Below are positions 57,881 to 64,000 of a stretch of 64,000 nucleotides of DNA, in pieces; position 1 is the stretch's first letter, and every line of letters begins with the position of its first letter. The stretch spans positions 62,001 to 126,000 of the forward strand of contig JAIQEW010000012.1 in NCBI GenBank assembly GCA_020073605.1, read 5' to 3'. Origin of the DNA: Terriglobia bacterium (GTDB lineage: Bacteria > Acidobacteriota > Terriglobia > Acidiferrales > UBA7541). Position numbers and translations under genes: made by a program. The notes beneath the pieces are model-generated. The model ran no database searches. It was not told where the DNA came from and worked only from the letters and a program-made list of their open reading frames with translations.

Positions 57881-59467
57881 TCAATTTGCCGGGCGTGCGG
57901 CGGCCGGCGCGAGCAGCGGCTCCGAAAATCGAATCGGAATTCCGAAGTTCGATCCTCCAAACCCGCTCAGGACCGCATACGTCACGCCGATCACTTTTCC
58001 TTGCTGATTGAAAAGCGGCCCGCCGGAGCCGCCGGACGTCGTCTGCGCGTCGAAGACGATCTTGTCCGGCAGGACGTCTCCGATATGGCCTTGCGTGATG
58101 ATCGGGCGGATCAGATTGCGGCGCGCCAGCTCGTCCATTATCTGCGAGACGTCTCCTCCGCTGTGGACCAGGATCTTTTGCGCCGTATCCTCATCGGTCC
58201 GCGCGAGAATCCCGGCGAGGCCCGTCGCGTAGCCCATCAGGATCACCGGCTCGCCCGTCACCGCCGCACCCTTGCCCGAATCGATCGAAAGGGCCGGGCG
58301 CTTTAGGTTCTGCATATCGATTCGCATGGTGGCCAGGTCCGCATCCTTCGAGACGTTCTGAATTTCGGCTTTGAACGAGCGCGGATCGCCCGGAAAGTAA
58401 GCCCGGATCGAAGAAATCTCGGCCTGAAAACCCTGGCTCGTCAGGTCGCTCAGCTCGTCGTTGTTCCACCACGGCTCGGCAACGTGCCGGTTTGTGACGA
58501 CCCGCCCCTCGCCGCCCGCCGGAAAGCCCGTGCCGAACACGTCCACGATCACTTCCGGCCCGCGACCCTCCAGAGTCAAAACGGGGTTGCCTTCGCTATC
58601 CTGCAATGGCTCGCCCTGCTGGTTCAGTCCCGCATAGCGCAGCCGCTGCCCGGTCTGCTGATTGCGGAATGCCACCGAGACATGCAGCAAGCACACGCTC
58701 TGCACGTCGGCCGAAATGAAGTTCTCGACGGAATCGGTCTCACCACCGGCGGGCGATTCGCCGGGAGCCACCTGCCCCTCCCGCAGCTTGCGCGCATCGG
58801 CCATCAGATTTTGCTGGTGGATGAGCCCGCCTTCGAGCCGGGTGATCGTGGCCGTCGTGCGCTGCATGTCCACTTGCGTGTGGCGGACGAACAGGAAGTA
58901 GATCCCGGCCATCACAGCCGCCACGATAAGGATGGCGCCCAGGCCGAGCTTCAGGCGCCGGTCGAGCGATTCGGCGTCGCTCGACAATTTCTCCGTCACC
59001 GCCAGCGCGTCAAATGCGGTGTGCGCGATCTGCTGGCCCTCTTCCGCGAGCCGCGTCTTTTCCAGGAGATCGTTGTCCATACGCCGCACGCGCAATTGCG
59101 CTCGCACGCGCGCCACAAGCTCAACCGCGTCCCACGGCCGCGAGACCGCATCGTCGGCGCCGAGGTCGAGACCCGCCGCTCGCTCTTCCGCGCCGGGCAC
59201 GGTCAACAAAATCACGCGGACTCCTTCCGTCATGGCCGAGCCGCGAATCGCCGCGACGGTCTCGTGGACGCTCGGCGCGCCCGGATCGCTTGCCACCGCG
59301 CCAAGCAGCAGCACGTCCGCGCCTGATTGGCGCACAGCAGCAAGTCCTTCGTGCGCCCCCGCAAAGGCGGAGACGTCGTAGCCGGCTTCCTGCATCGCGG
59401 CCCGCAGCGATTCGCGGCTGGCTGCATCCGCTTCGATGATGACGATCTTCTCTCGAGTGTTATTCAC
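57881..59467 (-). CDS. Membrane protein: degenerate response-regulator receiver fused to a trypsin-like serine protease
   Basis: 528 aa. Residues 7-125 are a receiver domain (KIVIIEADAASRESLRAAMQ, GLDLGADDAVSRPW) in which the phospho-acceptor Asp is Gly56 (LLLGAV) and the switch Lys is Arg. A helix region and one membrane segment (GLGAILIVAAVMAGIYFLFV, about residues 180-200) follow. A trypsin/DegP-like protease then has His328 (TNRHVAEPW), Asp377 (KDADLAT) and Ser481 (SGGSGGPLFN). Protease outside, receiver inside is the predicted topology. The signal is presumably not phosphorylation. Confidence 0.85.
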   Translation of the reverse strand: MNNTREKIVIIEADAASRESLRAAMQEAGYDVSAFAGAHEGLAAVRQSGADVLLLGAVASDPGAPSVHETVAAIRGSAMTEGVRVILLTVPGAEERAAGLDLGADDAVSRPWDAVELVARVRAQLRVRRMDNDLLEKTRLAEEGQQIAHTAFDALAVTEKLSSDAESLDRRLKLGLGAILIVAAVMAGIYFLFVRHTQVDMQRTTATITRLEGGLIHQQNLMADARKLREGQVAPGESPAGGETDSVENFISADVQSVCLLHVSVAFRNQQTGQRLRYAGLNQQGEPLQDSEGNPVLTLEGRGPEVIVDVFGTGFPAGGEGRVVTNRHVAEPWWNNDELSDLTSQGFQAEISSIRAYFPGDPRSFKAEIQNVSKDADLATMRIDMQNLKRPALSIDSGKGAAVTGEPVILMGYATGLAGILARTDEDTAQKILVHSGGDVSQIMDELARRNLIRPIITQGHIGDVLPDKIVFDAQTTSGGSGGPLFNQQGKVIGVTYAVLSGFGGSNFGIPIRFSEPLLAPAAARPAN

Positions 59468-59827
59468 AATGCTGCCTGGCTTCCACGACGTGACCTCATT
59501 ATACGCGGAATGCGGATGCTCACTTGTACGGCAGGGGCCGGGCCTTCAACCAGAAGTCCACGTAACCTCATCCTTGCAACTCCCCTCCCGAGTGTTACGC
59601 TCACCGTGGCAGTGCAGGCTCGCGAAGCCTCGGCAAGGTGAGGCAGAGAGGACGAAAATGACGGCGCGGCTCGAGAGTGGCGCCCGCTTCGGATTGCGAA
59701 TCGAGCATTGGTCCCGCCGTCTTTCCGCCACAAAGAATCGACACACCCTGCCAGGTGATTGCATCTCTAAGTCATTGAAAACACAGACTTGGGTACCAAA
59801 AGAATCGACACACATTTCGAGAGGCAT
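59468..59827. other. Intergenic stretch with a 15-bp direct repeat
   Basis: 360 bp between the divergent protease and glycosylase genes. AAAGAATCGACACAC occurs twice, at 59732-59746 and 59799-59813, 67 bp apart. No gene or clear promoter hexamers found. It may be a binding site for a regulator of either gene. Confidence 0.4.
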
Positions 59828-60523
59828 ATGCACGCGCTCGATCAGCTGAATGCCGAGATTATCCGGTGCCGCAAGTGCCCGCGACTCGTGCGCTATCGCG
59901 AGAAAATCGCGCGTGAAAAGCGCTTCGCGTTCCGTGGCTGGGACTACTGGGGCAAGCCCGTGCCGGGCTTCGGCGATCCGCGCGCCGAGCTGCTGATTCT
60001 CGGCCTCGCGCCCGCCGCGCACGGCGCGAACCGCACCGGCCGGATGTTCACCGGCGACCGTTCGGGTGATTTCCTGTACAAAGCGCTCCATCGCGCGGGC
60101 TTTGCGAATCAGCCGGAATCCAAGCGCCGGGACGACGGGCTCGCGCTCAAAAACGCCTACATCACGGCCACGCTCCGCTGCGCGCCTCCGGCAAACAAAC
60201 CCCAACCTTCCGAACTCTCGCGCTGCCGCCCGTACTTTGAAAAGGAACTCGAGATCCTTCATCCCCGCGCCATCCTTGCACTGGGCGGGATCGCCATGCG
60301 TGCGTATCTCGGTTTGCTCAAGGAACGCGGTGAAATAGAGAGCGCCTCGGCATTCCCTTTCCGCCATGGCGCGAGCTACGACCTCGGCGGCGAACTGCCG
60401 CGCCTGTTCGTCTCCTATCATCCGAGCCAGCAAAATACGTTCACCGGCAAGCTCACCGAAGATATGCTGGCGCGCGTCCTGCGCGATATCCGGCGATTTC
60501 TCGAGAAGGGCATATCCACATGA
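59828..60523 (+). CDS. Family-5-like uracil-DNA glycosylase (UdgB type)
   Basis: 231 aa from ATG 59828. The motif GLAPAAHGANRTGRMFTGD followed by RSGDFLYKALHRAGF is the UdgB active site. Iron-sulfur ligands are CRKC (14-17) and two later cysteines (LRCAPP, LSRCRPY), plus the C-terminal motif VSYHPSQQNTF. It removes uracil and deaminated bases from DNA. Its end overlaps the transporter ATPase in ATGA. Confidence 0.9.
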   Translation: MHALDQLNAEIIRCRKCPRLVRYREKIAREKRFAFRGWDYWGKPVPGFGDPRAELLILGLAPAAHGANRTGRMFTGDRSGDFLYKALHRAGFANQPESKRRDDGLALKNAYITATLRCAPPANKPQPSELSRCRPYFEKELEILHPRAILALGGIAMRAYLGLLKERGEIESASAFPFRHGASYDLGGELPRLFVSYHPSQQNTFTGKLTEDMLARVLRDIRRFLEKGIST

Positions 60524-61302
60524 GCGCCGCAACGAGCGCCGGCCCCGAAACCGTCATCGAGTTCCGCAACGTGGGCTACCGCCTTCCGGGCGGCAACGTC
60601 TTGCTGCACGGCGTCAGTTTCACGGTGTCGCGCGGCGAGACGCTCGTCCTTCTCGGCCGCAGCGGCGCGGGAAAGACCACGGCGCTCAAGCTCATCAACC
60701 GCCTCACCGAGCCGAGCGAGGGCGAGGTGCTCATCGAGGGCCGCGGCACGCTCGATTGGGACCCGATCGCGTTGCGGCGCCATATCGGTTACGTGATTCA
60801 GGAAACCGGGCTGTTTCCGCACTACACCGTCGAGCAGAACGTTTTGCTCGTCCCGCGGCTCGAAGGCTGGCCCGCCGAGCGCATCCGCTCGCGCGCGGGA
60901 GAATTGCTCGCGCTCGTCGGGCTTGAGCCCGCACAATTCTTGCAGCGCTATCCGCACGAGCTTTCCGGAGGGCAGCGCCAGCGAGTGGGCGTCGCGCGCG
61001 CGCTGGCCGCCGATCCTCCGATTCTGCTGATGGACGAGCCCTTCGGCGCGCTCGATCCGCTCACTCGCATGGAACTTCGCCGCGAATTTGTGGCGCTGCA
61101 GGAGCGGCTCCGGAAAACGATCGTCATCGTCACGCACGATACGAGCGAAGCCCTCCTGCTCGGCACCCGAATCGCTCTCTTCGAAGCGGGAGCGCTGAAG
61201 GGCATCTATTTGCCGAGAGAATTTCTGCTCTCGAGCGAACCCGTGGCTTCCGCGTACGTTTCGCAGCTTCACGCACTCGAAGAATTCGAGAGGGGCAAAT
61301 GA
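60520..61302 (+). CDS. Osmoprotectant ABC transporter ATP-binding protein (OpuCA-like)
   Basis: 260 aa. Walker A GRSGAGKTT, Q-loop in IQETGLFPHY, signature LSGGQRQRVGVARALA, Walker B ILLMDEPFG and switch His in VTHDTSE. No CBS pair follows, so it is shorter than OpuCA of firmicutes, as in YehX-type systems. Powers glycine betaine, choline or carnitine uptake with the next two genes. Confidence 0.92.
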   Translation: MSAATSAGPETVIEFRNVGYRLPGGNVLLHGVSFTVSRGETLVLLGRSGAGKTTALKLINRLTEPSEGEVLIEGRGTLDWDPIALRRHIGYVIQETGLFPHYTVEQNVLLVPRLEGWPAERIRSRAGELLALVGLEPAQFLQRYPHELSGGQRQRVGVARALAADPPILLMDEPFGALDPLTRMELRREFVALQERLRKTIVIVTHDTSEALLLGTRIALFEAGALKGIYLPREFLLSSEPVASAYVSQLHALEEFERGK

Positions 61303-61934
61303 GCTTCACGGATTTTCTTTCCCGGCACGCGAACGAAATTCTGCAAGCAACGCTCGAACACGTCTGGCTGGTCGGCGCGACCATGGCGCTCGCCATCGCC
61401 ATCGGCGTTCCGCTCGGAGTCCTCGTCGCGCGGCGGCCGTGGCTTTCCAAGCCGATTCTCGGCAGTGCCAACGTCGCTGAGACGATTCCAAGCCTTGCGC
61501 TCCTCGGATTTCTGCTTCCGGTTCCCTGGCTCGGCGATCGCGCCGACCGCCTCGCCATCACGGCTCTCACTCTCTACGCCCTGCTTCCGATCATTCGCAA
61601 TACCGCTGCCGGAATTGCCGGGGTGGACCCCGCCGTTCGGGAAGCGGCGCGGGGGATGGGCATGACCCAGCGCCAGATTCTGTTTCAGGTCGAGCTGCCG
61701 CTCTCCCTTTCCACCGTTCTCGCGGGCGTGCGGGTCGCAACCGTTCTCACGATCGGAATCGCCACGATCGCGGCGGCGGTGGGCGCCGGAGGGCTGGGCG
61801 AGTTCATCTTCCGCGGGCTGGCGATGGTGAACAATCAGTTGATCCTCGCGGGAGCGATTCCCGCGGCCGCTCTCGCGCTGGGCGCCGATTTCCTGTTGAG
61901 CGTGCTGGAACGCAGGCTGCGGCCCGCGCGGTGA
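61299..61934 (+). CDS. Osmoprotectant ABC transporter permease (OpuCB/YehW-like)
   Basis: 211 aa with about five helices and the EAA motif GVDPAVREAARGMGMTQRQI. Typical of small permeases of the quaternary-amine family. Overlaps the ATPase gene by 4 nt and precedes the binding protein by 7 bp. Confidence 0.92.
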   Translation: MSFTDFLSRHANEILQATLEHVWLVGATMALAIAIGVPLGVLVARRPWLSKPILGSANVAETIPSLALLGFLLPVPWLGDRADRLAITALTLYALLPIIRNTAAGIAGVDPAVREAARGMGMTQRQILFQVELPLSLSTVLAGVRVATVLTIGIATIAAAVGAGGLGEFIFRGLAMVNNQLILAGAIPAAALALGADFLLSVLERRLRPAR

Positions 61935-61941
61935 TGCCGGG

Positions 61942-62838
61942 ATGAGAGCGTTTCGCGCGCGCCTGTTGTTCGGGGTCGCCATCTTGCTGGCTGTCCCGCT
62001 GGCCGCCTGCACCGCGCGGCCTCGCGACACGATTGTTGTCGGCTCGAAGAATTTTCCCGAGCAGGCCCTCCTTGGCGAAATCCTCGCGCAGCATCTCGAG
62101 GCGCGGACGCGCCTGCGCGTCGAGCGCCGCTTCTATCTCGCCGGCAGCTACATCTGCCAGCAGGCGCTTCTCGCCGGCCGCATCGACACCTATGTGGAGT
62201 ACACGGGCACGGCCCTGACCGCGATCCTGCACGATCCCATCGAAAGCGACCCCTCCTCCGTCTTCGGAAAAGTACAGGCGGAGTACAAGAAGCGGTTCCG
62301 TCTCGAAGTAATGCCCTCGCTCGGATTCAACAACACCTTTGCGATCGTGGTCCGAGGGGAGGATGCGCGCCGCCTGCACGTGACAACGCTCTCCGAAGCC
62401 GCGCACTACACGCCCCAATGGCGCGCGGGATTCGGGTACGAGTTCCTGGAGCGCCCCGACGGCTATCCCGGTCTCGCGCGCGTGTATGGATTGCAATTCG
62501 CCGCGCCGCCGCGAATTCTGGATCTCGGCCTGCTCTACCGCGCGCTGCTCGATAGGCAAGTGGATCTCGTGGCCGGCAACTCCACGGACGGGCTGTTCGC
62601 CGCGCGCGATCTGGTGATTCTCGCGGACGACAAGCACTACTTCCCGCCATATGAAGCCGTGCCGATCGTGCGCGAGGACACGCTGGCGCGTTATCCGGAA
62701 GCGCGCGCCGCCATCGCCGAGCTGGCCGGAAGGATTTCAGACGCGGAAATGCAGAAGATGAATTACGCAGTGGCGGGACAGGGCCACGACACAAGCGAAG
62801 TGGCCCGCGAATTTCTGCGTTCGAAGGGGCTCGAATGA
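61942..62838 (+). CDS. Osmoprotectant ABC transporter substrate-binding lipoprotein (OpuCC-like)
   Basis: 298 aa. A lipobox LAAC follows the hydrophobic start. The binding-protein pattern IVVGSKNFPEQALLGEILAQ, GRIDTYVEYTGTAL and LVAGNSTDGLFAARDLVILA matches OpuAC/OsmF-type quaternary-amine or related solutes. It is the last gene of the operon. The ligand is likely a betaine or other osmoprotectant. Confidence 0.92.
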   Translation: MRAFRARLLFGVAILLAVPLAACTARPRDTIVVGSKNFPEQALLGEILAQHLEARTRLRVERRFYLAGSYICQQALLAGRIDTYVEYTGTALTAILHDPIESDPSSVFGKVQAEYKKRFRLEVMPSLGFNNTFAIVVRGEDARRLHVTTLSEAAHYTPQWRAGFGYEFLERPDGYPGLARVYGLQFAAPPRILDLGLLYRALLDRQVDLVAGNSTDGLFAARDLVILADDKHYFPPYEAVPIVREDTLARYPEARAAIAELAGRISDAEMQKMNYAVAGQGHDTSEVAREFLRSKGLE

Positions 62839-62876
62839 ACCGCGATGCTGGAGCAGGCACGTGCCAGTCGCAAAGA

Positions 62877-63815
62877 CTACGCTTTGGTGAACTTCAGTTT
62901 TTCGAGCTCTTCCAAAAGTTCGGCGCGAGTGAGGATCCCCTTGCGGAGGAGCAGGCGCACGATGGCCTCCAGCGTTTCGGCTGTCGCAGGCAAGTCGACG
63001 GCATCGAAATCAGACGCGGAGTACGAACGCGAACCAGCTTGCGGGGCGCCCATGCGCGGCTGCGGAACTCGCGGAGGATCGACGGCCGGCGCGGCCGCCG
63101 AGGGTGAGGCTGCTTTGGCGGGTCGCGCTGCGGGCGGAGCAAACCGTCGCAGCATTTCAAAGTGATCCGGGCTCATCATCGTAAATGCGACTCCCATTCC
63201 CATGCCCATATGCGCCGAGCAAACTTTGCCGGAAAGACGCAGAGCTGCATCTTCCAGGTTGAAAGACAATTGGATTGCCGTGCCGACCGGAAGCGGCGAG
63301 AGCATTTCGATGTAGCAGCCGCCGAGCGAGAGATCCGTGATCTTGCCGCCCATCCCGCTTGAGCCGTCCTCGGTGGTCAATTGCGTTTCGATTCGGCACG
63401 CGTGGCGAGCGAACTGGCGGCGTTCACGGCCGGCCCACGAACTGGGGACAGCGGCAGCCAGGGCGGGTTGCGCCCCAGGCGACGTCGAGGATCCGTACGT
63501 ATCGGGCTCCCAACCTTTGGGGGCGATGCCCCAGATGTACCTGCCCTGCTCGAGACATCGAACGCCAATCCGCCCAGCCCTGGAACTGCCGTCTTTGCCA
63601 ACCCATTGAACCCGAAACCAGGCTTGCTGCCCCTGGGCCTCGATTTCAACTTTCATGCCGGGCGCGGCGATTCCGCTGGGATCGATCAAAGACGCACCAG
63701 AGTAGCTGATGTCGAATGTCTCGGTTGTGACGGTGAACGGACTTCCACGCGGATCGAGGCCGCGCACAATTACCGGCAAGGACACGGCGATGCGTGGTTC
63801 GCTTCGGCGCCCCAC
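62877..63815 (-). CDS. Double PilZ-domain protein
   Basis: 312 aa from GTG 63815 (GAGGG 7 nt upstream). PilZ 1: RRSEPRIAVSLPVIVRG with SYSGASL near residue 39. PilZ 2: RERRQFARHACRIETQLT with LSLGGCYIEM. Both have the arginine-rich start that binds cyclic di-GMP, although spacing in the first is unusual. A disordered Pro/Ala linker leads to a C-terminal helix (AIVRLLLRKGILTRAELLEE). Possibly a c-di-GMP-responsive effector; partner unknown. Confidence 0.85.
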   Translation of the reverse strand: MGRRSEPRIAVSLPVIVRGLDPRGSPFTVTTETFDISYSGASLIDPSGIAAPGMKVEIEAQGQQAWFRVQWVGKDGSSRAGRIGVRCLEQGRYIWGIAPKGWEPDTYGSSTSPGAQPALAAAVPSSWAGRERRQFARHACRIETQLTTEDGSSGMGGKITDLSLGGCYIEMLSPLPVGTAIQLSFNLEDAALRLSGKVCSAHMGMGMGVAFTMMSPDHFEMLRRFAPPAARPAKAASPSAAAPAVDPPRVPQPRMGAPQAGSRSYSASDFDAVDLPATAETLEAIVRLLLRKGILTRAELLEELEKLKFTKA

Positions 63816-64000
63816 AAAACATCCCTCACTATGCGCCTAGGGAAACACAAACCGCCTGACTCCGAGAGGTAAGGAAAGGTTAGAGCCTGTTTCACGGCGG
63901 GTCAAGCGATGCCGCACAGGTTCGTCCCAGGAGTAAGAAAGAGACGCGCCTACTGTCTGTCAGGGCGTCGGGTGGAGAAACGGCAGGTTACTGAGACTCC
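63816..64000. other. Right edge, no feature seen
   Basis: 185 bp upstream of the PilZ gene. It should contain its promoter and perhaps the start of the next gene off the edge. Nothing else could be supported. Confidence 0.3.

Overview
The window is a bacterial chromosome segment carrying one integrated phage-like element. The flanks (about 1-12.7 kb and 48.3-64 kb) are visibly G+C-rich. The gene content (trpCFBA, an RlpA/SPOR lipoprotein, PilZ, OpuC-type transporter, large VAO-type flavoproteins, many Acidobacteria-like secreted proteins) suggests a soil Gram-negative bacterium, and Acidobacteriota is my best guess. No rRNA or other taxonomic marker is present, so this is inference.

Left host flank (1-12.3 kb): an oxidative catabolic island. 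A 3-hydroxyisobutyrate-dehydrogenase-like enzyme, a PcaC-like decarboxylase and an aldehyde dehydrogenase run on the plus strand. An MFS carrier, a MaoC/mesaconyl-CoA-hydratase-like protein and two metallo-beta-lactamase-fold hydrolases sit around them. A minus-strand operon follows: Tat-signal protein, c-type cytochrome, two paralogous 4-cresol dehydrogenase/vanillyl-alcohol-oxidase-like flavoproteins, exported lactonase-like hydrolase. Two short N-terminal scraps of the same flavoprotein family lie in that operon. The layout suggests periplasmic oxidation of a phenolic compound followed by cytoplasmic breakdown of acyl intermediates.

Integrated element (12753-48318, about 35.6 kb, visibly lower G+C): it is inserted into the 3' end of a tRNA-Cys(GCA) gene. 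A 25-bp direct repeat (the last 25 nt of the tRNA including CCA) marks both ends. The integrase side holds two tyrosine recombinases, a two-HTH protein and a GIY-YIG nuclease in one operon. A long minus-strand programme follows: cold-shock-like protein, an O-like replication initiator with an iteron origin inside its own gene, HNH nuclease, podovirus-type tail hub, very large tailspike, S74-type fibre, and three internal-virion-like proteins. Beyond a promoter/structured RNA/terminator module come many small genes, two tail-adaptor paralogs and other virion-like proteins. No terminase, portal, major capsid or lysin gene is recognisable, although tail and ejection genes look intact. The left end carries cargo: a proteasome-beta-like Ntn hydrolase, an RHH/AT-hook protein, and two copies of a cassette of tiny overlapping membrane-protein genes.

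Right host flank (48.3-64 kb): tRNA-Cys, rmuC, a secreted Ig-like protein, rlpA, a zinc-ribbon rhomboid protease, pgsA, a GNAT enzyme, trpC-trpF-trpB-trpA with overlapping ends, a membrane protein fusing a degenerate response-regulator receiver to a trypsin-like protease, a family-5-like uracil-DNA glycosylase overlapping an osmoprotectant ABC transporter operon, and a double-PilZ protein.
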